Shown here one piece after another: positions 1-10,289 of a DNA stretch of 64,000 bases. The position numbers and the translations under genes are program-made. Positions within the stretch are counted from its first letter, which is position 1. Each line of letters begins with the position of its first letter. Source of the stretch: Lasiosphaeris hirsuta. Its lineage: Eukaryota; Ascomycota; Sordariomycetes; Sordariales; Lasiosphaeriaceae. Under the pieces are notes generated by a model, which saw only the letters and a program-made list of their open reading frames with translations, was not told the origin of the DNA and searched no databases. Where the stretch lies: assembly GCA_030549175.1 (NCBI GenBank), contig JAUKUA010000006.1, positions 1,984,001 to 2,048,000 of the forward strand, written 5' to 3'.

Positions 1-2
1 TG

Positions 3-965
3 CCCATCACGACCAGAGCCACCAGCAGGCCGATACTGCCAACACCGCCAAGCCAGTCGGTTTCCATGATCTACATCACCGAGGTCGTACGGTCAACGCT
101 CGTGAGGACATCAGTCATATACGACCGGTCGAGTGCCATCACCGTCACCTACACCAGCTACAGTCTGCGGCCACTCCCTATCCGGACAACAATAACTGAG
201 ACCATCACTCAGACGTCCCAGACGACGGCCACGGCTACGAGTGTCGAGCTCAAGACCACGACAGTCCCAGTCACAACGGTGCAGACTAACACGGTAACGC
301 TGAACACAACGTCAACGCAGTTCGCCTCGACCACGTCGACCATCTTTTCCATTGTGTTTGCCACCGTCTTCAACACGATCAACGTGACCAGCTTCTCCAC
401 CGTCTGGCAGACGGCCACAGAAACGCAGACGACGACGATCAACACAACACAGTACTGGAACGCGACGGTGACCTCGACCGAAGTGCGCTCGACGACGGTG
501 ACGTCGGTGAACACGGTCGACCAAACGCGCTATCTCAACGTGACATCGACAGCCCTGCTCACCGAGACGACGACAGCCGCCGTGACCTCGTTCGCGACGG
601 TCAACGCAACGCGCTACCAGGACCTGACGCTGTTCACGACCAAGACGGAGACCTCGCAGGTTCCCGTCACCACGACGCGCGTCATCGACGCGACCCAGAC
701 CAACGTGGTGACGGCCACGACCGACCTTACGCGGTTCTGGAACGCCACGTCGTTCGCGCAGGTGACCGTGACCAACACGGTTGATGCGACGCGCTTCCTC
801 AGCGAGACGACGACGATCCCACTCACGCGCACCGTCACGCGCACCGTCGAGGAGGTCACGACGCGTACGGTTGATGTATCGCGCCTGGTGAACCTGACCA
901 GCATCGTCACCGAGACGCGCACGGTCACGGCGACCGTGGCGGTGCCGCTGTCGGCGAGTCCGTGA
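3..965 (+). CDS. Thr-rich surface-type protein, 3' part (5'-partial)
   Basis: The frame is open from the window edge through an ATG at 66 to the TGA at 963-965, so the true start is probably upstream. The product is very rich in Thr, Val and Ser, with several N-glycosylation sequons (NVT, NAT, NLT). It carries an irregular repeat built on T-R-(Y/F)-x-(N/D)-x-T, seen as TQYWNAT, TRYLNVT, TRYQDLT, TRFWNAT and SRLVNLT at intervals of about 20-40 residues. This resembles fungal cell-wall or adhesin stalks that are heavily O-mannosylated. I see no GPI-attachment hydrophobic tail at the C-terminus, which ends SASP. No family domain is recognised. The gene is convergent with the helicase gene, with about 170 bp between them. 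Confidence 0.6.
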   Translation, partial: PITTRATSRPILPTPPSQSVSMIYITEVVRSTLVRTSVIYDRSSAITVTYTSYSLRPLPIRTTITETITQTSQTTATATSVELKTTTVPVTTVQTNTVTLNTTSTQFASTTSTIFSIVFATVFNTINVTSFSTVWQTATETQTTTINTTQYWNATVTSTEVRSTTVTSVNTVDQTRYLNVTSTALLTETTTAAVTSFATVNATRYQDLTLFTTKTETSQVPVTTTRVIDATQTNVVTATTDLTRFWNATSFAQVTVTNTVDATRFLSETTTIPLTRTVTRTVEEVTTRTVDVSRLVNLTSIVTETRTVTATVAVPLSASP

Positions 966-1002
966 ATGGGTTATATACTAGGGGGGTTTGAGGGGAGGGT
1001 TT

Positions 1003-1015
1003 GGGGGGGGGGGGG
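1003..1015 (+). repeat. G13 homopolymer between convergent genes
   Basis: Thirteen consecutive G lie in the 3' intergenic gap between the Thr-rich gene and the SNF2 gene. There is no other content in the gap. Confidence 0.9.
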
Positions 1016-1132
1016 ATGGAATGGGATGGGAAAATGAGATGGGCATGGTTGTAACTGCAGTTTTGGGTTGTGTGTGTCAGATTACTATCAATTTGAACTT
1101 GAACTTCTCCGTCGCGATGACACACAAATGAG

Positions 1133-4100
1133 TTAGACGATGTGGCCCTCCGTTTCCGACACCGAGCCTTCGCCGGGCATCACAATTGGCTCGGGCTGTG
1201 TCGCTTCCGCGAGGCGGTGTTCGCCATCCTTGGGCCCCGACACAAGCGCGGCCGTTTCCCGCTTTTTGATCTGCTGCGTTTGCATTTCCTGCCGTGACAC
1301 ATATTAGCTGTTTGATATCTTGCAGAGAAATAGCGGTGACTTTACCTCCTCGACCGTCCCCATAATGACATAGCGCGTCACCTGCACCTGCTCCTTCTGC
1401 TTGAAGCGGATGGCGCGCGCGATGGCTTGGTTCTCGACGCTGGGGTTCCATTGCGGCTCGATGATGAATATGCGATTGGCGGCCGTGAGGTTCAATCTGG
1501 ATTGTGTCAGTCGACCCGTCTCACGGGAGGTTGCGACAACCACTCACCCGAATGCGCCCGTGCCGGTCGTCATGAGGAGCACGCGCACGTTCTGCGTGTC
1601 ATCGGCAAACTGGTCGATGATGCCCTGGCGCTTAGACACGGGCACCTCGCCGTCAACGCGGGTGAAGGAGATGTTCTCGTCGGTGAGGTGCTTGTCGATC
1701 AGGTGCAGCGTCCGGGTCCAGCACGAGAAGATGATGCTCTTCTTTTTCTCTAGGTCCACCTTGAGGTCCTTGATCAGGCTCTGCATCTTGGTCGAAAAGC
1801 CCGACTGGTTGAAGTAGTGCTTGTGGTGCGAGCTGGACGTGTCGTGCGGGCCGCCGTCGTCGTCGCCGCCCCCCTCGGCCATGTCGACGTCGCCGAAGCG
1901 CGTGCACAGCGGGCAGTGGTTTATGTCGGCGCAATCGTCGAGGCAGTCGGAGCACAGCGAGTGCTTGCAGCTCTGCTCGACAAAGTGATGGTTCCGGCCC
2001 AGGGCCGACTCCAGGATGGGCCGCGGCTGCTTGCAGCCGTCGCACATGAGCTCCGACTGCAGGCCCATCTCGCTGACGTAGGCCTCGACGGCCGCCGTGC
2101 GCTCCTCGGCCACGTCGCGCTTGGTCCACGAGAAAGGCTTCTGGAAGGTGCCGTGGTTGCACAGGATGCGCAGCTGCAGGTGGGCCTGGAACAGCCCGAA
2201 CTTGGTCGCCTTCCACGCGTCGTCGTAGAAGCCGTGCGCCGCCCCCGGGTAGAAGCCCACCTGCGTGCGCATGTACCGGTTCAGGATCTTCTTGGTCATG
2301 TCGTACTGCTGCTCCTCGGCCGCCGTCAGCGTCAGCTTCCGCACGTTGTTGATGGGCTCCGGCAGCTTGAGGATGTCCTTGGTCCGCTGCAGGCAGAGCG
2401 AGTCGTACAGGAGCACCAGCCGGTCCCGCGCCACCGACTCGCCCTGCTCGAACGGCGTGCAGATGGACCGCCGAAACTGCGAGAGGCTGTGGAACGGGTC
2501 CGCGCGCAGAAAGGCGAACAGGGCCCCGACGTCCTCGAGCCTGTTCTGGATCGGCGTGCCCGTGAGGCACCAGCGCGACCTGGCCTCGATGTCGGCGCAA
2601 GTACGGTAGAAGATAGTCGACTGCCGGCGGATGATGTGTGCTGTCTTGCTTATGAGTCCTGTCCCGTTTCAAGGAGAGTGGGGACTTACCCTCGTCAAGG
2701 ACGAGTCGATACCAATGTATCTTGTGCAGCAGCGACTTCTTGTTTGCGTACTCGGTGGCGAGGGTGTTGTAAGTTGTAACTACCAAGTCGGCCCTTGCGA
2801 TGGCGTCTATATTCCTTTGTCTCAGGGGGCCATGGTACTTGATCGTCTCCAGGGCGTCTCCGGTATGCCTGCGTAAATTCAGCAACGCGAGCTCAAGTCA
2901 AGATGGTCAGCTATACCCACTCTTGGATCTCCGCTAGCCAACTGTTGATGAGCACTGGAAATGTTAGTTGCCATGCTGGCTCGAACCTTTTGCCCCCGAG
3001 ACTTACATGCCGAAGGAACGACTACCAGGGTAGAATGGGAGTACTGCTTCACTTTTGCGTTTGTGTGCTCTTCCCCTTGCTTTTGCTTCGCCCACTCCTG
3101 GCCGGCCTCGAGGGTTTCGATGGCGAGCGCCAGCGTTGACAGGGTCTTGCCCATGCCCATCTCATCGGCAAGCACGCCACCTCCCATCTCGTCGGGCCGG
3201 GCGGGAGATCTGGTCCGCGTGATGCGGTGAACGTACCTCAAACACCGTGTTAGTGAGTTGCGCTTGAAAGCGAAGGGAGGCGGCACTGACATCTCCTGGC
3301 CGTGGTACATTTCCTTCTGCCACAGTCGAAACTTTTCCGGAATCATGCCCGATTCTCGCTGGCACATGTACGATAGACCCTGCCGTTGATGTCTGGTTGG
3401 AGGGGGTTAGCACTTAGAGTAACGTATCTGCTGTCCATGGACTTACTCCAGCAGTGGATTTTTGAGTCGCTGATCGCCTTCCATGCTTCCCAGGTCGGCG
3501 GCCCGCCCCAGTCTGTCGTGAACTTCCTGGACCAGCTTCCTGATGCGCTCTTCCTCCGCTCTTGGCTTTGACTTGACCGAGACCTCTTTTCTGACCTCCT
3601 CCTGCCTCAGCTGGTCATCGACGTCGGGAAAATGGATGAACTGAGGATTGATGTACTCGTACTGGCGCTTGTAGTAGTCTGGCCGCTGAAGCCACAGCTT
3701 GGCATCCGACAGCTTGTTGCCGATCTCTTCGGCTTGGTCCGGGGGGCCGTAAATGTTGATGCTGACCTGAACTATTGCCTCATTCGGCTTGGTTGCGAGA
3801 GTCAGCTGCTCGCGGAGGCGGGTAGTGGCGCTAAAGGCCTCGAGCTCGTATTCCGAGTTCGCGCGCAGAAGATGACCCAGCGCCTTGGTCATGTCGTCTC
3901 TGAGAAAGCCGAATGCCGTCTCGTTCGGGAGGGAGAGAACAATGTTGGGAGTCGAGCTCAGGGTGAGGCTAAACTTTTGAATGTGCTCCGAAACCCCTCC
4001 GGCGAGTTCCATGAGCATCTGGGACACAGCTACCATGTTCTTGTTTCGAAGGACTGCATCTTTGCTGTACAGCTGGTTACCGTAAGGAAATCAGTCACCA

Positions 4101-4613
4101 TTGTAGCGTTCGGCCGATCACGGGCTTTAAAAGGGGTTGACAAACCATCCCATAGCAGATTTTGTCCACCTCGCCCATTTCACTGTCTTGGGCAGTCGGG
4201 GTGTCTTGGGACTCCACGGTGTCGACTTGCATTTCGTCATCTGAATCCCTCTCCACTCGATTGGTATCCAAAGCAGGCTCGGCCGGGGGGACATCGTTGG
4301 TGGCGAGTTCCTGGAGCGTGTGGTTTGCCCACTCACGCAGGTCATCGTCGAGCTCATCTAATGCCCCGTAGCCCATATCGGCCGCCGGTGCATCGCCGAG
4401 ATTGAGGTCATTGAACTCGAGAGGGGAATAGCTCAGGTTATTGTTGAAGTCAAATGATAGGTTGGGTTGAGCTTCATATTGAGACTGACTTGGTGGCGGT
4501 ACATAGGGGAAGAAAGCGGCAGCTTCTGTGGCCAGCGTGTAGTCTTGATAGCTCTGGGACTGGGTGCCGTCGTGCCCGCTCTGGTCCATATTCAACATGT
4601 TGGAGAGATCCAT
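1133..4613 (-). CDS. SNF2-family DNA-dependent ATPase with RING finger (Rad5/HLTF/Rad16 type)
   Basis: Nine exons: 4613-4146, 4072-3447, 3392-3291, 3236-3007, 2954-2921, 2868-2690, 2640-1548, 1496-1346, 1288-1133. They sum to 3039 nt, 1012 aa. An acidic N-terminus is followed by a KICYGML segment, as in the HIRAN-containing Rad5/HLTF proteins. Helicase motifs follow: Walker A (DEMGMGKT, about residue 422), a DEAH box split across the exon 6/7 junction (about 546), and LTGTPIQN. A C3HC4 RING (CDGC, CKHSLC, CPLC; about 742-791) sits between the two helicase lobes, and motif VI (QAIARAIRFKQ) is near 936. Known family role: ATP-driven chromatin or DNA-damage-tolerance remodelling, with ubiquitin-ligase activity from the RING. 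Exon 5 is only 34 bp and uses a GTGGGT donor; this choice restores a conserved WLAEIQEHTG context. It is divergent from the NACHT gene at 5524. Confidence 0.93.
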
Positions 4614-5523
4614 GGTGAGGTCTGTCAGTACTGTTACTATCGTAGGAAATCAAACTGAAGTTGTGTCGAGATAGTTGGAAACAAGTTGAGCATCACAGCC
4701 TGGTCCTCGATCAAATGTTTCAGAAGCGGCCCGAAACAGGTGGTCGGAATTGGGGTCACCTGGGAAGGAGGAGCCCTAGGCAGCCTTCCCCATTTGTGCC
4801 AGCAGATTGGTTGCAATCGTGCAGAAAAAGGCAGAAACGTTACACACTTGCAACGCGCTGCTGGCTGCGCCTCGCTGTGACCCCTGCACCACGACCCATT
4901 GCTGCATTTCTGGGTCTTGTTGATGTCCAGTTTGACGGGCATGTTCCGAGTGCCTTTAACGAATCCGCACCTGTTCTGTTATCTCTGCAGTATAATCTCG
5001 GAGTCCAAAAAAAAAAAAAAAAAAAAAAGGAAAGCCAACTGGAAATGATAGTGAGATCTCATGACAAAAATGACAAAAAGCCTCACCTGCATGGCAAGGC
5101 TCTGTCTGCAATGTAAGTGTTGCGGGTTGGCACTGCAATTTTAGGGCGGCCTCCACGCTGCAGAATGCAGGTCTGCAGCAGGTCTGCAGCAGGTCTTGGC
5201 ACCTGGCGACACACCGCTGCAATTGTGCATTGGCCAAGCACGCCGGAGTGGCGGTGTTGTTGGATGCCTTGTCTGACCTGGCGAGGCGTCCCGCTGCCCC
5301 TCTATATCCAATCGCTTCACTTCCCCGGCCGCGTGGTGTGACTGTGCGTCTGCGCAGCGCCGGGTCCACCGTCGGGCGAAATGAGAGACGAGAGACGGGG
5401 CAGAGCCTCGTCATCCGAAGGACTACCGTCTTTTTCACCTTCCCCGCCGATTGTTGCACCCCTCAACTTCAATCTTACCATTCGGGCAGAGGGAGACAGA
5501 CCCCCGCATCGCCAACCAGCGCC
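4614..5523. promoter_or_regulatory. Divergent intergenic region (SNF2 gene / NACHT gene)
   Basis: About 0.9 kb between two divergent starts, so it must hold both promoters. It contains an A22 run (5007-5028) and an 11-bp direct repeat, caggtctgcag, about 2.6 copies at 5168-5196. Short open frames here have no recognisable homology and I leave them out. Confidence 0.5.
5007..5028 (+). repeat. A22 homopolymer
   Basis: Uninterrupted A22 in the divergent promoter region of the SNF2 and NACHT genes. No adjacent retroelement sequence. Confidence 0.9.
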
Positions 5524-8500
5524 ATGGCCATGGCGACACCCGAGAATGGCATCGGCCATGATCCGGCAGCGGCCGTGCCTTTCATCACCACCCCAGACTC
5601 TATCATCCGGGAGGCGTTGGGTGACTTCAAATCCGCCCTCACGCCGGTCCAGCGCGACGCTTTCCCCACAAAGCGGCTCAACCATGTAAAGGTCCTGATT
5701 GTCAACATCCAGCAACACCAGGAGCGCGTCAAGCGCATGATGAATTTTTCGCGCATCAAGCTGTATCTGGATGCCTTTATCGAATTTGACAATGTGTGCC
5801 GGTCTACCAACATGGCTGGCGAGCAGACTGCTGAGATGTCGGCATTCATCTGGGGTCCCTTGGAGTACATCCTCCAGGTCTCGCAAGAAGATTCTGCCGT
5901 TCTCGATCCAGTCCTCGATGCCTATCAAAAGTTTGGGAGGCGGCTCCCCGAGCTGGGCCTGTACCAGGAGCTCATCAACAAGCATTCCAAGACATGGAAG
6001 TGTCTCGCCTTCATGTACCAAGACCTCCTTGAATTCTACAAGAAGAATATCAAATTCCTGACCGGCCGAGGTAAGAATCCAGCCATGAAGTGGGTAGGGC
6101 AATGGTCCAAACTGACCTTTGGCCGACAGTTTGGAAAAAGACTTTCCAATTCAACTGGCGGGACTATGATGACTCTTTCAAGACAATCCTCAAAAGCTTC
6201 GACTCTCACGGGAAAATCCTCAAAGACATGCTAGAGGTATTCAAGAGTCGAGATGACAGGGAAATTGCAGAGGACACATACCAGCGGGTCAACGCCCAGC
6301 GTCTCCACGAAAGTGAGCGGTCCGGCCGCCAAGACATTGTCAATCAACAGCTGCTCGACACCACGCAGGACATAAACACTCAGCTCAACACGCATATGAT
6401 GCGGTCCAGTGATGGCTGGAACAAGATAGACCAGCTCGTCAGCAATTACGAAAACCTCAGGATCGACGATCAGCGTCGTGCCAGGGAGGGAGAAATCGCT
6501 CGGAAGGAGGCCCAGAGGGATGCCGTCTTGAAATGGATGCAAACCCCAGGTGTCGATCAGGATAGCTACCATAGGAAGCAAATACAAGTCAGGGCCAAGT
6601 TCCCGGATACGGGCAAGTGGATCTTGGGGGAAACCAAGGTGTTAAACTGGATCACAGCAGAGATTCCGACCGAATCAATCATGTGGTTGAACGGGAAGAA
6701 AGGAGCGGGTAGGTTGATGTCAAGAATTTGCCTACAGGGCAGTTCAGCTAATGTTATCTGCGCCAGGAAAAACTGTTCTTGCATCGGTCATCATTAGCGA
6801 GTGCCAGACGATTGAGGGGTTCAAAACCAGCTATTACTACTGCCAAGAGGACAACGACAGCCAGAACAATGCGCTGGAAGTCTTCAAGGGTCTCTTGCGG
6901 CAGCTCGTCGTCCACAACGAAGACCTTTTGCCCCTCTGCAACGCCAAACGAGCCGGGGGGAGCAAGTGCTGAACAACTTCGACACCACCAAGGCTCTCCT
7001 GGAGCACTTTTGCGATTCCGACATGAACTCGTTTATCGTCATTGACGGGCTGGACGAGTGTGACACCTCCGAGGCCAAACAGATGGTCAAGTTTTGGCAT
7101 GCCATGGTCGAGAGATGCGAAAAGTACAAGGCGGGCAAGGTCCGCGTCCTTTTTGTGAGCCAGCCAAGCGGAGACATCCGGAAGCTTATGCACACCATCA
7201 GCTCGGGCGTCCACGACCTCAGCCCCGAGCAATCGGCCGTTGATATCGGCTGCTACCTCGACAAGCAATTTCAGGCGCTGCAAGAACAGTTTGAGATTCC
7301 AGATGGTTTGGCGCAAAGTACCAAAAAGAAGATCTGCCAGCGGTCGGAGGGTCAGTCTGCACCCCAGACATGTTTCGAGTTTCCCATGTTCTAACTCTGC
7401 TGCAGGGATATTTCTCTTTGCTGTTCTCACGGTTGAAAACCTGTTTGATCAACCATTCAGGGAGGATGTCTTGACCGAACTCGAAGACGAGAATTTGGCA
7501 AACACACTGGCCGAAGCATACGAGAAGATCATCAAAAGACTCGAGCGCACTTTGCACCCAAACCAATGGAGAGCGGCCCAGAGGATATTCAGCTTGCTCG
7601 CGGGGGCTAAGCGACACCTCAAGTGGAATGAACTCCAGGCCGCCCTCTCGTTCCGGGAAAGAGACAATGGAGAGTTCTACTTGGACTACGAGGGCGGAAA
7701 GTTGCGGAACGACATACGCAAGACGTGTGGCGCCTTGGTCCTTGTCCTTCAAGGCCGTGTCGAGTTCATGCACAGCACGACGAAAAGGTGAGGATCCCTG
7801 TCCCGCGGCGCAAAAAGATTGGCTAACCCAGACGCCAGATACATTCTCAAGAGCCCGCTCCTGGACGAGAGGATAATTCAGTGTGATCTCGCCATCATGG
7901 TTTTGGGATATCTCACCCTTCCTTGCTTCCGCCCTGATCTCCCCGATACCCAGCTGAGAGTATACGTCTGGAGTGGCGAATATGCATTTCAGGATTACGC
8001 CATATCCAGCTGGGGGTATCATTTCCAAAAGCTCATTGTTGATACCCCCTCATTATTCGTCGACCCGGTCCGAGGTCCCGAGTATGAGAGGAAGCTCACG
8101 AATGTGCTGGGAAGATTTGTGGCCTTCCACAAGAAGAGCATCGACGACGCGGCGAAAAAAAGGGAGTCGGCCAGTTCGCAGCTGTCCGGCGGACATAACC
8201 GGCGCCAGCAGGCCTCAAGCTACCACCTGGAAGTCCCACCCTCGCAGACTCTGTCCCCCGGCTCCGCGCAGGACTCCCTCTCCTCCCCATCCCCCACCCC
8301 CTCAGGCTCCCCACGGCAACCACCGATAGCCCAACACCAAGAAGCCAACCCAGCCGATTTCTGCCACAACTTCCGGGACCGCGGCTTCCACCCGCACCTC
8401 GTGACTCTCTGGACGCACATCTGCGGACACCAGAAGAGGAGCTACACGGAGCGGCACAAGGTGGACCTGCCGCAGCTGGCCGAGTGGCTGGACAAGATCC

Positions 8501-9006
8501 GGGCGGCCATCGCGAAGCACGCGGGGGGCCAGGAGGACCTGCTGCGGTTCTACGGCGAGCACCACTTCAAGTGCCAGCGCGTGCTGTGCGACTACTTCCA
8601 CGAGGGCTTCGATACCAAGGGCGCGCTCGACAACCACTCGAACCGGCACGACCGGCCGTATGAGTGTCCCGTCGAGAGTTGTTCTAGGGTGGTCATGGGG
8701 TTCCTCACGCACCGTGACCGGGAGAGGCATCTGCAGCAGTTCCATCCTGGGATGGTGGATGGGCAGCCGGCCAAGTTTATCTTTGGTACCGAGGGGAGGC
8801 AGACGAAGACGGAGGCCAAGTGGGGGTGTGAGATTTGTCACAAGAAGTTTACCCGCCAGCGCATCCAGAAGGAGCACATGGATGCGCACTATGGCCAGCG
8901 CAATTATGCCTGTGAGGTGTGTGGCAAGAGGTTTACCAGGTCGAATGATCGCAACAGGCACCGAGACATGGTCCATGTGCGCAAGGCGGCAAGAAGGAGG
9001 GCATAG
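5524..9006 (+). CDS. NLR-like NACHT NTPase with C-terminal C2H2 zinc fingers (apparent frameshift)
   Basis: Exons 5524-6070, 6130-6708, 6767-7350, 7406-7787, 7839-9006. They sum to 3260 nt, one base short of a whole reading frame. The missing base lies at a G6 run (6955-6960): the frame upstream hits TGA at 6970-6972, while coding continues one frame back at EQVLNNF. N-terminal residues about 80-210 resemble the DUF7708 domain of fungal NACHT proteins. Walker A is GKKGAGKT (about 371-378), split by an intron; Walker B is FIVIDGLDECD (about 463). A winged-helix-like stretch follows (LLAGAKRHLKWNEL). After a Ser/Pro-rich linker come four C2H2-type fingers (about 941-1080; for example CEICHKKF...H...H and CEVCGKRF...H...H). 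There are no WD, ANK or TPR repeats. Family role: non-self recognition or programmed cell death; the DNA- or protein-binding role of the fingers is inference. It could be a pseudogene if the base loss is real. Confidence 0.88.
6955..6960 (+). other. Apparent -1 frameshift site (G6 run) in the NACHT gene
   Basis: Coding sequence upstream reads through KRAGGSK then a stop; coding sequence downstream (ending in Walker B) is one base back. A seventh G would join them and make the whole model divisible by three. No splice pair in the right place explains it without deleting conserved NACHT sequence. Confidence 0.75.
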
Positions 9007-9567
9007 GGGGTGGTTTAAGTTGCGATTGGGCGCCGTGTTGGGGTAAAGGTCACGGAGGAATTGAGATGGAATCTCGGGTAGGTTGGATTCGAGATGTTTT
9101 ATTCATGAACTATCTCTCGAACCCTTGTGTTTGACATTTCGCCAAGGCGGTTGGAACGCCTTCCTTTGTGTCGTTTCATCGCTATCCTTGGCTATTTACC
9201 CTTTGAATCCCATGTTGGATTAAAGTTAGAGTCGCGATGATGAAACCAGATACCAGATCTAACAAGAATTGAACGTTAGTTGAGCTATTCTTCCGGATGG
9301 TGCTGTCTGGCATGAGAGGAGTTTCTTACCTATGCTCTCTCATATCTGATGGCTTGTGATGGCCAGCCCTCCGAGTCTCGGAGAAAAAAGCTCCCGCTAG
9401 CGAGCAGATGACAAGACGCTCTCTACTCACCTTCCCGGACATAAAAGGGACCTCAGCGTACCCGACTGACAAGAACTCAAATGGTGTACAGCTACCAGGT
9501 AGGTAGCCATACACAGTTGATGTGCCACGCTGAAGCCCAATCGCCTCGTCGCATTTTTAAAGAGGAT
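9007..9567. other. Intergenic, nothing recognised
   Basis: Convergent 3' regions of the NACHT gene and the DUF7053-like gene. Short open frames only; no RNA gene or repeat seen. Confidence 0.5.
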
Positions 9568-10068
9568 TCACTCCTCCCCCATCCCCGCCACCATCCTCTC
9601 CAAATACACGCCATGATTCCCCTCCATGAAGGCCGAAAAAGCCATCACCACCAACCTCCCTCCCTCCATCTCAGCCTCAAGCTGCACCTTCTTCTCTGCC
9701 CTCTCCCAATCTTCACCCGGGGAATCATCGGGCTCCAAAACCGTCCACCACTCCCGAATCGTCAACCCCAGCGGCGCATGCTTCACAATGGTCACGCCAT
9801 CAGTGAGGTTCGTGAAATCCATGGTTACCGAAACCGTGCTGTTCCAGAGGCCAAGGGGGAGGTATGACACGGCGTCGGTGATTTCGTAGCTCGCCGTCTT
9901 GGCCTTGATGCTTCCGGGGGGGTGTTCGGGCTGAGGGAGCTGCTTGTGGCTGATGATGATGTCGCTGAGGGCGAAGACGTTTAGGGGGTTCTGCAGGTGG
10001 GAGATTGCTTCTTGGGAGGGGATGCCCCGCGGGAGGGGCTTGGAGAGGGTGTAGCGGTGCGTGGGCAT
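9568..10068 (-). CDS. Small DUF7053-like hypothetical protein
   Basis: Single exon, 166 aa from the ATG at 10068; an in-frame ATG at 10152 would add 28 residues without conserved features. The pattern (YTLSKPLPRG near the start, SYLPLGLWNSTVSV, then APLGLTIREWW) matches what I recall of the DUF7053 family, fungal proteins predicted to have a START/SRPBCC-like fold. In that family the segment 'apmGLdIREkW' is the most conserved part. No signal peptide or membrane segment. Function unknown; the fold suggests binding of a small hydrophobic ligand, which is inference. Its 5' flank is the decayed ankyrin gene. Confidence 0.7.
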   Translation of the reverse strand: MPTHRYTLSKPLPRGIPSQEAISHLQNPLNVFALSDIIISHKQLPQPEHPPGSIKAKTASYEITDAVSYLPLGLWNSTVSVTMDFTNLTDGVTIVKHAPLGLTIREWWTVLEPDDSPGEDWERAEKKVQLEAEMEGGRLVVMAFSAFMEGNHGVYLERMVAGMGEE

Positions 10069-10289
10069 GGCTTGGAGCGTTGGGCGGCAAGGCTGGTTTT
10101 GGTGGTTGATTTTGAGTTTGGATGCAGGAAGGCGACCAGGCAGGAGGAGCAAGCTGAGGTCTTTGAAGGTGAAGAGCGGGGCGCCTCACCCGGGGTCGGG
10201 GGCCGGAAGACCCCGCTTCGGCGACTTTTCTTGGCGGGGCGCCGGCTGGGCGGAGCGACTCGGCGACATCCCGGAGTGTTGAGACAAAA

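Noticed and set aside
1653..2885. 410-codon minus-strand frame rich in Arg, Pro and Ala
   Set aside because: Out-of-phase shadow of the SNF2 gene exon 7; GC-rich coding sequence creates long shadows.
6940..6990. Programmed -1 frameshifting in the NACHT gene
   Set aside because: A slippery-like string exists but I see no downstream stem or pseudoknot that I could support; mutation or sequence error is simpler.
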